64,000 bases of DNA from Castor canadensis. Taxonomy: Eukaryota; Chordata; Mammalia; Rodentia; Castoridae. Positions 10,485-20,666 of this stretch are shown piece by piece (positions within the stretch are counted from its first letter, which is position 1; every line of letters starts with the position of its first letter). Both the position numbers and the translations under genes were made by a program. The notes beneath the pieces were generated by a model. It saw only the letters and a program-made list of their open reading frames with translations, was not told the origin of the DNA and ran no database searches. The stretch covers positions 170,273,146 to 170,337,145 of the forward strand of contig NC_133386.1 in assembly GCF_047511655.1 (NCBI RefSeq). Direction: 5' to 3'.

Positions 10485-10756
10485 CTCGTGTGGTGGCTCA
10501 TGACTGTAATCCCAGTACTCATGGAAGACCCTGTCTCAAAGAACAAACAACAGCAACAACAAAAAGTTATGCATGGTGCACGCCTGTAATCACAGCTACT
10601 CAGGAGGTGGAGGTAGGACAATTGAGAGTTCCATGCCAGTCCAGGTAAAGTCAGTAACATCCTATCTCAAAAACAAAGCACGAACAAAATGTCTGGGAGC
10701 ATAATTTAAGTGATAGAGCATCGCTGGGGGCCCTGGGTTCAAGCAGGGCCCCCAGC
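10485..10756 (+). mobile_element. Rearranged B1-B1-ID SINE with terminal hairpin, sense
   Basis: Two B1 pieces ('CTCATGACTGTAATCCCAGT' and 'CACGCCTGTAATCACAGCTA') are followed by an ID half. Where the ID half should end 'GGGTTCAAACCCCAG', the sequence turns back on itself to form a perfect 13-bp inverted repeat (10,723-10,735 with 10,744-10,756) around GGTTCAAG. Confidence 0.7.
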
Positions 10757-11044
10757 CCTGCTTTCTCTTTTAAAAAAGTTGAACAAAAACACAGAAACTA
10801 TGGGCCAGATGCATAATTGAATGTAGTGAAGGTGAGAAGCAAGAGGAAAGCTTCAGAGTGTCTAATCCCTCCTCGCTGTGAGAAACAGGAGGGAGGCAGC
10901 AGCAGAGAAGGGAAATGGGAGGGAAGGCGAAGAGTTCCTTTGGCAGCCCTGACTTCCCCTTTTCTCCCCCACTTCTGAGACTGCTCTCAAATGAAACACA
11001 GCCTAAGCCAGGTGACCCTGACACACATTCATTCTTCACCAGTT
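10757..11044. other. Intergenic sequence, unassigned
   Basis: Moderately GC-rich for the area, with no repeat recognised. The minus-strand ORF at 10,770-11,039 has low-complexity Ser/Leu composition and no recognisable domain. Confidence 0.4.
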
Positions 11045-11300
11045 AGATTCAGCTAGCCTTTACCTCGCTCCTGCCATGTCAGGTCTGCATGCTATCTTAT
11101 TTAATTCTCAGCTTTCTTGCAATGTAGATATTCTTATGCCAAGTTCAAAGATGAGGAAGTGGGGATGTAGCTCAGTGGTAGAGCACTTGCCTAGCATGTG
11201 CCAGACCCTGGGTTCAATTCCTAACACTCCAGAAAAGGAAAATTAAAAATTAGGAAAAGTACTTTGAAATGTGTCCCAAGTCACACATTAACCGAGGAGT
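11045..11300 (+). mobile_element. MIR-class relic interrupted by an ID element, sense
   Basis: 'TTATTTAATTCTCAGCTTTC' and 'TTCAAAGATGAGGAAGT' match a MIR core on the left. 'GTCCCAAGTCACACATTAAC' continues it on the right. The ID element at 11,159-11,248 sits between them. Confidence 0.6.
11159..11248 (+). mobile_element. ID element, sense, well preserved
   Basis: 'GGGGATGTAGCTCAGTGGTA' is a near-consensus A-box region and 'CCCTGGGTTCAATTCC' a B box, as expected for an internal pol III promoter. The 3' end is A-rich. Among the best-preserved stand-alone ID copies in the window. Confidence 0.9.
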
Positions 11301-11599
11301 CTCCTGACTGCTGCGAAAACACAGGCTATAGACACACAGATTTGTATGTTTATTATGACACTTCTCTGACAGATGGCAGAAAAGTGTGTTGCCTTAACAA
11401 AATTGGTAAATTAAGACAATTTTCTGACAGATGGAACAACCCCTCAGGAGAAGCACCATTTTCCGATTCTAATAAAGGCTTTGTTTGGGCTATTGGTTGC
11501 TTTGGCTATTTTAAAACAGAAAATGAAAGTGTTTTAAATAGCCTACTTTTTCTAAGATTAAACTTGAATTTACCTGGAGCATGAATATTTCTTTATTCA

Positions 11600-11737
11600 T
11601 TCTGGGACTGGGGTTTGAACGCAGGGCTTTGCAAAGCAGGTGCGCTACTGCTTGAGCCATGCCTTCAAGTCCATTTTGTTGTGTTTATTTTGGAGATGGG
11701 GTCTCGTGAAGTATTTGCCCCGGATGGTGCTTGGCTA
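11600..11737 (-). mobile_element. Dimeric SINE, truncated, antisense
   Basis: ID unit 'GGGACTGGGGTTTGAACGCA', then the start of a B1 unit 'GAGATGGGGTCTCGTGAAG', breaking off after 'CCGGATGGTGCTTGGCT'. Confidence 0.8.
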
Positions 11738-11768
11738 AGAGTATTTTGATTAAAGAAAGAGACATTTT

Positions 11769-11922
11769 AGCCTGGCTCCAGCTACTTGGGAGGCTGAGAT
11801 CAGGAGGCTCCATGGTTCAAGGCCAGTCCAGGCAAATACTTTACAAGACCCCATCTCCAAAACAATCAGTGCAAAATGAACTGGAGGTGTGGCTCAAGTA
11901 GCAGACTGCCTGCCTAGCAAAT

Positions 11923-11926
<4 letters not shown>
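11769..11926 (+). mobile_element. Dimeric B1/ID SINE, sense
   Basis: 'CCAGCTACTTGGGAGGCTGA' through 'CTGGAGGTGTGGCTCAAGTA'. The ID half breaks off at a GA microsatellite before its B box. Confidence 0.85.

Positions 11927-11971
<45 letters not shown>
11925..11971 (+). repeat. (AG)n microsatellite
   Basis: Forty-seven bases of uninterrupted AG, long enough to be length-polymorphic. Confidence 0.95.
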
Positions 11972-11974
<3 letters not shown>

Positions 11975-12090
11975 CAGTGTCAAGGATCTCTGAGTTCCAG
12001 GTGTGAACAGGAGTGTTGAAGAGGGCACTTTTTGTAGCCAAAGCATAGCTTCAAGCAACTTGAAGGGAGTGCCTTTGATCAAAGAAGGGA

Positions 12091-12318
12091 CAAGCCAGGT
12101 GTGGGTAGCTCATGCCTGTAATCCTAGCTACTTAGGAAACAGAGATCATGAGGATCACAGTTCAAAGGGAGCCAGGGCAAATAGTTCGTGAGATCCTATC
12201 TGGAAAATACCCAACACAAAACGGGGCTGACAGAGTGGCTCAAGTGGTAGAGTGTCTGCCTAGCCAGTGTGAGGCCCGGAGTGCAAACCCCAGTGCTACC
12301 AAAACCAAAAAATAAAAG
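12091..12318 (+). mobile_element. Dimeric B1/ID SINE, sense
   Basis: Full-length: 'GCCAGGTGTGGGTAGCTC' to 'GTGCAAACCCCAGTGCTACC' and an A-rich tail. 'GGGACAA' on both sides is a possible short target-site duplication. Confidence 0.9.
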
Positions 12319-12595
12319 AGGGACAAAACTGTAGGTGTAGGGAAATGTCATATGGGGGTCATCAAAAGAAAAAGAAGAAGAAGAAAAAAAAACATCAAGG
12401 AAGAAAGAAGAGCACCAACCTGAACCTCACAAATTTACCTAGCTCCCACCTGTTTTCTGTTCTAACAGTCTTCAGAGCACATCTGCAAGGTTCATTCACA
12501 CTAGCACCTTGGGAGCAGCTCCCATGTTCTGTCTGCCAGAAGAGTTGTGTTGATGGCATGAAGTATATGGTGTACTCACCCCATGAATTTCTCCT

Positions 12596-12708
12596 TGCTG
12601 GGTGAGGTGGTGCATGTCTATAATCCCAGTACTCAGGAGGTTGAGGCAGGAGGATCTTGACTGAAGCCAGTGTGCCCTACATAATGAGACCTGGTCTCAA
12701 ACTCCTAA
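12596..12708 (+). mobile_element. B1 unit, sense
   Basis: 'GCTGGGTGAGGTGGTGCATG' to 'AATGAGACCTGGTCTC'. Confidence 0.85.
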
Positions 12709-13225
12709 GTGTCTGACATTTCACTAAGCTGTAGGAATCTGTATTAGTAGGCAGAGGTTTGTTGTAGTTGTAGGTTTGTTGTTATTGTTACATGGTGTGT
12801 GTGACTGAGCATTCCTCATCTGTTGGCTGAGCACAGCTGGTTCTAGATGGTCCTTGTGTACTTCCTCATATTTTTCTCTATGGTACATGAGCTTGGAAAG
12901 AAAGAATGGGGTAGGGGGTTATACCTGGAGATGGGCAGTCAGTGTTAAATATGGAGGGACAAGGTCTGCTTCTCTAGCTCATGGATACAGGGGAAGAAGG
13001 AATTTGGGGATGAATCAGCAGGCTCCTATGTGGGGGTACAGGCAGTTGTTTGGATTTATCAGTGGGATGACTGAGGCAAGAGGATTAGACGCATATGGCC
13101 GTGGGTAATTAGCAAAATCTACAGAGATTCTGTTCTCACTTGACATCATTACTCTCATCTGTAAAAGATGATGGGACAGGATGAGCTTGGATCACTCTTC
13201 TCTTTGTACATTATTTTGTTATTTC
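12709..13225. other. Intergenic sequence, nothing recognised
   Basis: The 84-residue ORF at 12,854-13,108 has no recognisable motif and no supporting context. Confidence 0.45.
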
Positions 13226-13227
13226 AG

Positions 13228-13346
13228 TTTTTGTTTGTTTGAGATAAGGTGTCACTATGTAGCCCAGACAGGCCTCCAACCTGTGATCCTCCTGCTTCCA
13301 CTTCCAAGTTCTGGGATTATAGACATGACCCACCATGCCTGGCTTT
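13228..13346 (-). mobile_element. B1 unit, antisense
   Basis: 'GAGATAAGGTGTCACTATGT' to 'CCCACCATGCCTGGC'. Confidence 0.9.
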
Positions 13347-13383
13347 TCATGGACCATTTTAAAGGATTATAAACTCCTACTTT

Positions 13384-13606
13384 ATTTTTTTTGGCAGTAC
13401 TGGGGTCTGAACTCAGGGTCTTGTGCTTGCAGGTGCTTTACCACTTGAGCCACCTCTTCAGCCCTTTTTGCATTAGGTTATTTTTCAGATAGGGTCTCAC
13501 TTTTTGCCCTGGGCTGGCCTCAAGACAGTGATCCTTTTACTTATGGCCTCCCATAAACTGTTAATCCCATTAGTTTGGATGACAGGTGCATGTCACTATG
13601 CTTAGC
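13384..13606 (-). mobile_element. Dimeric B1/ID SINE, antisense
   Basis: ID half 'GGCAGTACTGGGGTCTGAAC', B1 half 'GATAGGGTCTCACTTTTTGC', ending near 'CACTATGCTTAGC'. Confidence 0.85.
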
Positions 13607-13607
13607 T

Positions 13608-13811
13608 TTTTTTTTGGTGATACTGGGGTTTGAACTCAGGGCCTCACGCTTGCTAGGCAGGTGCTCTACCACTTGAGCCACTCCACCAGCCCATGTAGCT
13701 TGTTTTGTTTAGAAGGAATCGCACCAACTTTTTGCTCCAGTTGGCCTCAAACCTTGATTCTCCTAATCTCTGCCTCCTAAGCAGCTGGGATTACAGGCAC
13801 GAGCTATGTCA
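13608..13811 (-). mobile_element. Dimeric B1/ID SINE, antisense
   Basis: A second copy abutting the previous one in the same orientation. The ID half is nearly consensus ('GGTGATACTGGGGTTTGAAC' to 'GAGCCACTCCACCAGCCC'). Confidence 0.88.
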
Positions 13812-13962
13812 CCTATTTCCTTTTCCAATTTACAGTTTGTCACATCCATGATTTGATATTGAGCCTTCTCAGCAATGCAATCCTCAGCTTCCTAAGAGGA
13901 ATTATAATCTTCTTTGTGACTACATATTTTACATATATATATATTCACACACAGATACATGG

Positions 13963-14057
13963 GTTTTTTTATTTTTTGGGGGGCAGTACTGGGGTTTGAA
14001 CTCTGGGCCTCATGCTTGTTAGGCAGGCATTCTACCTCTTGAGCCAGCCACTAGCCC
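13963..14057 (-). mobile_element. ID unit, antisense
   Basis: 'GGGGGGCAGTACTGGGGTTT' to 'TCTTGAGCCAGCCACTAGCC'. Confidence 0.85.
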
Positions 14058-14129
14058 ATATGACTATATATTTCATGAAAAAAACATTTTCAGGAATGTA
14101 TTTAGTGGAAATCTTTATTTTGGGGTAGA

Positions 14130-14240
14130 TGTTGTTAGTTCCTGCACCTGTAAAATAAGTATAGTTATAGCTATCTTTGAGTTATTTAATAAAAGCACTC
14201 AGAACAGTGCCTGGCATAGAGTAGTAACTAAAAAATATTT
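14130..14240 (+). mobile_element. MIR-class relic, sense
   Basis: 'CCTGCACCTGTAAAATAAGT' and 'AACAGTGCCTGGCATAGAGT' are hallmark MIR blocks in the right order. Confidence 0.75.
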
Positions 14241-14347
14241 TGGGGTAAATGAGCATTACTTAGAAGCAGGACATTCAATCAAAAAGCCCATGTTGGAGAA
14301 GTGACTACTTAACTTTGAAGAATGGGAATGATTTCAACAGATGTGTA

Positions 14348-14423
14348 TATTTTGGTGCCAGGGACTGAACACAGGGTCTTCTTACGCATGTTACCAATAC
14401 CACCAAGCTGTACAACCAGCCCC
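14348..14423 (-). mobile_element. ID-like fragment, antisense, degraded
   Basis: 'GGTGCCAGGGACTGAACACA' to 'CTGTACAACCAGCCC'. Confidence 0.55.
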
Positions 14424-17228
14424 AAGACAACAATATTGAAGGCAGAAATGGCCTGGGTGTGGACAAATAAAGGTTAAGAAAAGAGGAAAGGACAGTGGTG
14501 AGATAATAGAGAACATGGGAAAATGGCAAAAAGGATTTTATGGAGTCCAACATGAATGTGCCTCAATAGAGAACTAAGAAATATGGACATTTTTAGTATA
14601 GCAAATGATAGTCTGAAGGTTTGTGAGCAGGGAAATGCTAAGATCAAACCAAAACTGATGGTTTATTTGCCGGTTCATATTACCTTAGTTTAAACATTTC
14701 TAATATAAAAACCATGCTACTCTATTATATTGCATCATAAGTACATTTGACATCTGAGAATTAAATTGCAGCAGGTCTGAGAGAGAACAATGTAGAATGT
14801 GTGGTAGGCTAATGCCTGTGGCAATGGATTCAACTAAAACCAAAAGGTATGTTTTGGCAAAATCTATGGAAATACTGTGCCAGGGATTTTGAGTATTCCT
14901 TAACCATGGAGACATCATTTGGTTGTCAAATGGGGAGGTGTGCTAGCATCTTCACAGTCCTGGAGGAAGAAATGGAAGAATTGACCAAGGGCTTTTAGAA
15001 AACTTTGACAAAGAACATTACTAGACTGCATCTTTAAAAAGATAATGAAAGTCAAAGAGCCAATGAATTATAGCCATCATAAAATTTCCAAAGTGCTCCA
15101 AGAGGTGAAATGTGAAAATTTTAATCTATGACTCCCTATGGCATTACACAGGTTGTATGACCAAAACAGTGTATACTACACCTTGTGGGTAATTTACAAG
15201 GATGTATTTTTATTATATGACATTTTCACCTTATGTTGACTTTAGTATATGACTACTGGAGACTGTGAACCTCCAGGTTAATATATTATTTTTATCTGTA
15301 TTAATTAGTAGGAACAGTTTTTCATTTGCTTTTTTTCTTTTTTTAAGGACTTGAAGCAGATCTTTGGACTACAAAGAGTTACTCGAGTGGGTTTTTAGTG
15401 ATGCAAATGTGGGCAGATGTAGATAGTTTCTGCATGGGTTTTTCCATCTCTGAGGCTCAGATATACAAGGATGATCTCCTAGGGAAAGGCAGGTTATTTG
15501 CTTAAGGAAGCAAGGACCTCCTGCCAGTGAGGAGACTGACCCACCTGCTCCCCTTGAAGTTAGGGAGGTCCTTGGTTGATCAGGTACACCCTCAACTCCC
15601 TTGCAGCCTAAAGGTAAAAATGGATGCCTAGATTCCAGAGGGAAAAAAAACGCAAAACAACTCCCACCCCATCCGAACTTTCTTGAAGATGAGTGTGAGT
15701 TGATGACTCAGGCTCTGACAAAATTCTAAGACTTTTTTGGAAACTGCAATGCTTTGGCCAGAAGCATCAGCCCTATCTGCTAAGGCTGTGGAGGACCATT
15801 TCTCTGTACTGACACCTGTGTGCAGTTCAGTAAGCAATGAACACAAGGTGGGTGCCAGGAGGACCAGCCTCCTCTGAACAGAGTAAATTTCAGAGTAGGG
15901 GGAGACCTAAGAGAAAGAAAGAGGTCAAGGATTTCATGCGTGGGTGATCTCAAATGACTGTGACTGCTTGCAGCTTGAGTTTATAGAGGGCTTCCTACTG
16001 CTTACATAAAAAATTCATTCTTTCATTTTATAAATATTTATTGCATTTCTTTTTAATGGCATTCTCTGTTCTAGATCCCCTGTTTGGGAATCAAACAACC
16101 AACAAATGACAACAACCAACAAATGACAAAAATTCCTTGGGTAAGGGGGAAAGACAGAAAATATGTATCATGGTATTTAAGATGGAGGCAGTCCTGAGGA
16201 CAAAGAAAGGGATTTACTGTATATATATGTGGTTACTGCTAAGAGCAAGGATGGGAAAGGAGGTGGGTAGATACTTGGGTGGTGATGGGATGTTCCATTC
16301 ACAAGGTGATCCAGGCATGTGAAGAGGGAGAGCTACTGGAGGGACAGTATGACTGAAGTGAGGAGATGGAAAAGAGGTGAAGTCCTGCGGGTCAGTTTTC
16401 TGGAGGGCCTGACACACAACTTCAGCTACTCTGTGTCTTTTCACTTTTACTCTGAATGAGATTGGAAGTCTTTGGAAGGAAAATTTCCATAACACAGAAA
16501 AGTAGAAAGAAGAGAACCAAATGGTTTCCACAAATGGTTCTTTCATCAGTGGTTGCTTCTATCATCTTTTTCCCCTCCCTAAATCCCTCACTAACTTCCT
16601 TTGTCATACGATAAAATAGTAAATCTCAATCTGTTCATTGTTCTCCTTCACCCTCATTGGTTTTGACTTACCTTTCACTCTTAGCCCTTTTCCTATATCT
16701 GGTATCTTTCTTTCTGCCTCAGTTCTGTCTCTTATCTTGCTCTTTGTTTGGGCTCATTCCTATACATCCTTCAAATTGCAGCTTTCACTTATTCAGCCTG
16801 AGTAATCACACTAGTTCTGAGCTTGGTTTATTGCCCTGCTCTCACAATCTTCAAATTTTTAATAATTTTTGAAAATGTGCTCTGCTTTTTATTTTTTTGC
16901 TTTGCTCTGGACCCTGTGTGAAGCAGGTCCTATTATACACCATGGCCTTATGCTGGGGATGCAATGGAGGATCAAAAAAGATGGACTGTCTAATTTGCAG
17001 CTCTTTAAGGTAAGTGGAAGGGCATAGATGTTAATCAAATAACCAAAAGATAAATAAAAATTACAATTTGGTAAATGCTGTAAAGGAAAGCTATCATCTG
17101 AAAATTCAGCTGGGACACAGAATTTGAAATTTTTCTTCAATGAAGAGTATTAACTTGAGGTTTGAGGATGAAAAGTGAGCCAGGCTTCCTAATGGTATCC
17201 TTACCTCCTATTTGACTAGGTTTGACTA
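14424..17228. other. Intergenic sequence, SINE-poor
   Basis: A 2.8-kb stretch with no rodent SINE. Some parts (16,010-16,330 and 16,900-17,110) have the look of old L2-type sequence, but I cannot align them confidently. Short ORFs here have no recognisable product. Confidence 0.45.
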
Positions 17229-17288
17229 GGTCAGGGCCTTGCACTTGTCAGGCAGGCACTCTACCATTTGAGCCACTCCACCAGCAGG
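17229..17288 (-). mobile_element. ID fragment, antisense
   Basis: 'CAGGCACTCTACCATTTGAG' and 'CCACTCCACCAGC'. Confidence 0.75.
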
Positions 17289-17474
17289 TCTTGCTCTTCT
17301 ATTCTGTCATTGCACCCTATGCTTCCCTCTTTCCTTCTTTCTCTCCCTCTCCCCAGAGTATGGTAACTAGATGTACAATAGCCAGCTTTCTCCAGAGATC
17401 ATAGGCCCACAGAGTATCTTCCTTTGTACCTTGTTTCTTCGGAATGTAGCACAGTGCCTGCTGCACAGTGAATA

Positions 17475-17595
17475 CCTTTTTTCTTTTTCTTTTTTGAGAC
17501 AGGGTCTCTCTTCTCCATGTTGCCCAGTCTGGTCTCAAATTGCTGGGCTCAAGAGATCCTCAACCTCCTGAGTAGTTAGGACTACAAGTGGAAGC
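17475..17595 (-). mobile_element. B1 unit, antisense
   Basis: 'GAGACAGGGTCTCTCTTCTC' to 'TTAGGACTACAAGTGGAAG'. Confidence 0.85.
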
Positions 17596-17617
17596 CAAGT
17601 AATTGTTTTCTCTTTTT

Positions 17618-17882
17618 AAAAATTTTTTTTTTTTTTTACAGTACTGGGGTTTGAACTCAGAGCCTGGCACTTGCTTAGGCAGGTGCTCTATCACTTGAGC
17701 CACACCTCCAGTCCAACAAGTAATTTTTGAATGAAAAGGTTATTAAGTTTTTGGTATCATCTTTTTTTATCTTTCTGGGACAGGGTCTCACTATGTAGCC
17801 CAGGCTGCCCTCAAACTCTTGAGTGTGCCTTAGCTTCTGGAGTGCTGGAATGCTGGGACTACAGGTGTTTGCCATTACCTAC
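17618..17882 (-). mobile_element. ID unit and B1 unit, antisense, adjacent
   Basis: The ID unit lies at 17,618-17,716. After about 45 bases of other sequence, a B1 unit runs from 'GGGACAGGGTCTCACTATGT' to 'GACTACAGGTGTTTGCC'. The gap suggests two insertions rather than one dimer. Confidence 0.8.
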
Positions 17883-17912
17883 TTTGAAAAGAAGAATTTA
17901 GCATGATGAGAG

Positions 17913-18006
17913 ATTTTTTTTTTTAATTTTTTTTTTTTTGGTGTTGGGAATCCATCCTAGGCTTCGGGCATGCTAGGCAAGTGCAACTTTTTTTTTTTTT
18001 TTTTAG
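17913..18006 (-). mobile_element. ID fragment between T-runs, antisense
   Basis: 'GGTGTTGGGAATCCATCCTA' and 'GCATGCTAGGCAAGTGCAAC' show half an ID unit, truncated at a second T-run. Confidence 0.6.
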
Positions 18007-18168
18007 CTTTGTAAAATGACCTCATTAATGTTTTGATGTTTAAATTCAGAATGAATGATTTGAGGTGGGAAAAAGGAGAATTAATGTGGAGGAGTGTGCA
18101 TTTACTAAGAATTTACAGTCAGGCACTAGTTTAGTCACTGGCAATGTGATGGTTTTATGAAAAGATGA

Positions 18169-18491
18169 TAAACTGGGTGAGGTGCCTCACGCCTCTAATC
18201 CTAGCTAACTCAGGAGGTGGGGATCTGGAAGATCCAGATTTGAGGCTAGCCTGGGCAAAAAGTTAGCAAGACCTCTCTCAACCAAAAAGCAAAACGCTGG
18301 GTGTGGCTGTACACACCTGTCATCCCAGCTACTTAGGAAGCATAAATAAAAGGGTCATGGTCTCTAAACTAGAGACCTTGTCTGAAAAGTAATCAGAGCA
18401 AAGCCAAAAAGGGCTGGGGGCATAGCTCAAGTTGTAGAGCACCTGCCTGGCAAGTGTGAGGCTCTGAGTTCAAACCCCAGAACAACAACAA
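18169..18491 (+). mobile_element. B1-B1-ID trimeric SINE, sense
   Basis: Two B1 units ('GCCTCACGCCTCTAATCCTA' and 'CACACCTGTCATCCCAGCTA') come before an ID unit ('GGGCTGGGGGCATAGCTCAA' to 'GAGTTCAAACCCCAG'). Confidence 0.85.
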
Positions 18492-18499
18492 AGAAAGGA

Positions 18500-19829
18500 G
18501 TATCAATGTGTTGGGGGAAAGATAAGTTTCCCTCACTGCTTTTCAACCTTTTCATAAAAGTGTAACAAGGCCACAAGTAAATATGGAGGCTGGAAGCCTT
18601 CCACTAGAAGGCTAAAGAAATGTTTACAAAAATTCTGAAAATTTGAAGTTGTAGTGGAATATTTTTCCTGTTTGAATCATAGATTTCTCTATTATTGTAG
18701 TGTCTTATTTGAGTAACAATTTTATTTTTTGGTTCTTTTGATTGCTTTATTTTGAAATTAAAAATAAATACTAAATGAAAAGGAATGGCTCCTACGGTGC
18801 TATTTCTTGAAAAACAGTCATACGTTTTTTTTCCTACTTTGACTTTTCATCTGATTCTTCTCCCTCCCTTGAAGAAAACACCAATCATTGGAGAATGTTA
18901 TTTCCAAAGGCCTCAGGGCATATTTTCTTTTAAAGGCTTTTTTCAAAACACTCTTCATCCACTTTGAAAAGCAGCAGGTCATAACTGCGTGGTATTTATG
19001 TATATGTATCAAGTTGCCACTCCCTTTACCCTGCCCCAGATGCTGCAATAGAAAATGTCCGGTGATATACGTCCATGGTAAACTCATTTCTCTTGTGAAC
19101 ATTATCAAGGAAGCAAAGGACACTTCCATTTCCAGCGAGAAAGGTGCCTGAGTTGCTAAAAGGCTAGGGATCCAAGGAAACAGTCACTAACGAAAAGAAA
19201 ACGGGATTGCTGAAGGAGGGGTTGCTTAGACTAAGGCTTTGCTCTATAACCTTGGTCATCTCACCTAAACTTCTAAACTCTTAGGGTAAGAGTTTGGACC
19301 AAGGACCATAAAGGTTCTTGGCTCTCAAATTCCATGGTTCTATGATTATGTGGGTTGCAATGGGCCACTCTGTTGATTTCCTAGTCTCCAGGAGTGTGGA
19401 AACTTGGTGTTTGGGGGCAGAACTAAGTTGATGGAGAATTACCAACGCAGAGGTGGGTGAGCTTCACAATTATGGGTTTTGGACTGTAGAGGTGCGCTTC
19501 GGAAATTTCTAAAGGGGTTTTTCCTTTTCTTTCACTTGGTTTGACAGTTCACTTGACACTTTGGGATGAGGGAGCTGGAAGGACCTATTTCAGATGGAGA
19601 TTCATTTGACTAAGCATTTATCCGTTCCTTACTTTTGGACCTAAAAAAACAAAAACAAAACAAAAAAAAAAACCTTCCAAGAAACAGATCCCAAAGGGGT
19701 GGAAAGGGAGATGATTATTGGTGGATCTGGAAAGGCCTGTAAAAATCCTGCTTCCGCATTGAATCCTCTCTTTGGGTGCTAGGATCTTTTTTAAATGTGT
19801 ATTTTTGGCGGAGTGGGGCTAGAGAGTGG
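18500..19829. other. Repeat-free upstream flank of HIPK3 promoter
   Basis: About 1.3 kb without a recognisable SINE or LINE, leading into the CpG island. Suitable for proximal enhancer elements, but I cannot point to specific sites. Three short overlapping ORFs near 18,785-19,151 look accidental. Confidence 0.5.
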
Positions 19830-20060
19830 GGTTCGGGGCAGCAGAGCGGGGCGGTGGTGGTGACGGGTGCGGGAGGGACGGCGTGAGCGAGGTCTGGGTC
19901 CCACCCGCGCCGGCAGCCAGGCGGGCTTCGAGCGTCAAGGGCGCGGCTGCGGGCGGACCCCGGGGAGGGGCTTCGCGGAGGCGCCGCAGCCCGGGAGGAG
20001 CGGAGCGGGGCCGCCGGGGCTCGGCGCACAGCGCGGCCGAGCAGGCGGTGGCGCTGCGGA

Positions 20061-20081
20061 GGCGGCGGCGGCGGCGGCGGC
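20061..20081 (+). repeat. (GGC)7 tract in 5' UTR/promoter
   Basis: Seven uninterrupted GGC units. Tracts of this type in GC-rich 5' UTRs are often length-variable. Confidence 0.9.
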
Positions 20082-20103
20082 CGAGGCCGGTGGGCGCGGA
20101 GCA

Positions 20104-20143
20104 GAAGGAGGAGGAGGTGGAGGAGGAGGAGGAGGAGGAGGGG
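20104..20143 (+). repeat. (GGA)n tract in 5' UTR/promoter
   Basis: About a dozen GGA/GAG units with one GGT interruption. The G-rich strand is the coding strand. Confidence 0.9.
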
Positions 20144-20440
20144 CCCGAGACTGAGGCGGCCGGCGGCAGCTGCCTCGGTGACGACTGCCGGCAGCGCGGC
20201 GCCCCAAGGAGAGCCAGCCGCGGGCCCCGGCGTCACCTCCTCTTCGGTGTCTTCCTCGTTCTCCTCGCGCTGCCTCCGGGGTGTCAGCAATGGGCCCCAA
20301 CCGCCGCGGGCCCCGCACCCCGCGCCGCCCGTAGGCCCCAGCGCGGAGGCCTGTCACCACCCCTCGCCCAGCCAAGCCGTTCCCACCCCCGATCCTCGAG
20401 AGGGAAGATGAGGGAGACGGGCCCGGCGCTCAGCAGCCAG

Positions 20441-20467
20441 AGCAGCAGCAGCAGCAGCAGCAGCAGC
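20441..20467 (+). repeat. (AGC)9 tract in 5' UTR
   Basis: Nine perfect AGC units (CAG/CTG class), preceded by two interrupted ones. In uORF 1 they read as serine. Confidence 0.92.
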
Positions 20468-20510
20468 GGTCGGGGGAGGGTGTTTGGCCGTTTCCTCTCA
20501 GCCGCCAGGA

Positions 20511-20528
20511 CAAGATGGCAGCGGCCGC
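20511..20528 (+). promoter_or_regulatory. YY1-like site overlapping a strong-context uORF
   Basis: 'CAAGATGGCAGCGGCCGC' matches the AAGATGGCNGC core of YY1 sites, which often lie just downstream of start sites in CpG-island promoters. The same ATG (20,515) has A at -3 and G at +4 and opens an 8-codon ORF ending at 20,541. The motif therefore could act in DNA, RNA or both. Confidence 0.6.
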
Positions 20529-20618
20529 GGAGAGGGGCTGAGCCCGGGCTGGGTGGTGCCGCCTGCTGAAGCGCCTGGCTCCCTGTCTCCGGAACGGCCC
20601 CCGCGACCCACCCCGGAC

Positions 20619-20666
20619 ATGCTCAGGGCTGCGGCCACCCGAAGAGGGGAGAGTGCGGGCCTCTAG
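20619..20666 (+). promoter_or_regulatory. Upstream ORF 3, in frame with HIPK3 and ending 6 nt before it
   Basis: Fifteen codons beginning ATG CTC (G at -3) and ending TAG at 20,664-20,666. After splicing at 20,670/49,516 only GAAGGT separates this stop from the HIPK3 ATG, so the uORF is in the same frame. Ribosomes ending here would be almost on the main start. That favours re-initiation, or, if the stop is read through, an 18-residue N-terminal extension. This depends on the predicted donor. Confidence 0.5.

Larger units (their letters stand above)
20408..20569 (+). promoter_or_regulatory. Upstream ORF 1 in HIPK3 5' UTR (53 codons)
   Basis: An ATG with A at -3 opens a 53-codon frame. Its middle is a serine run coded by the AGC repeat, and it ends well before the splice site. 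If the transcript starts upstream of 20,408, this frame would lower ribosome access to the HIPK3 start. No protein function is proposed. Confidence 0.4.

Noticed and set aside
11159..11248. A tRNA gene
   Set aside because: The A- and B-box-like blocks fit an ID element. There is no cloverleaf with matching acceptor and anticodon arms, and the 3' end is A-rich.
11264..11584. 106-residue ORF in partly non-repetitive DNA
   Set aside because: Its composition is not obviously artificial, but it starts in a MIR relic, has no recognisable motif, no splice or promoter context, and contains an internal short direct repeat (TCTGACAGATGG twice). I could not support it as a gene.
11925..11971. CRISPR-like or other array repeat
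   Set aside because: It is a plain AG microsatellite at the end of a SINE. No spaced direct repeats exist anywhere in the window, and the context is a mammalian nuclear genome.
19826..20569. A 247-residue ORF across the CpG island, and others up to 302 residues on both strands
   Set aside because: Stop codons are rare in very GC-rich DNA. The frames are low-complexity Arg/Gly/Pro/Ala runs, cross triplet repeats and the exon-1 donor, and look like no known protein. In the longest, the first codon is not even an ATG.
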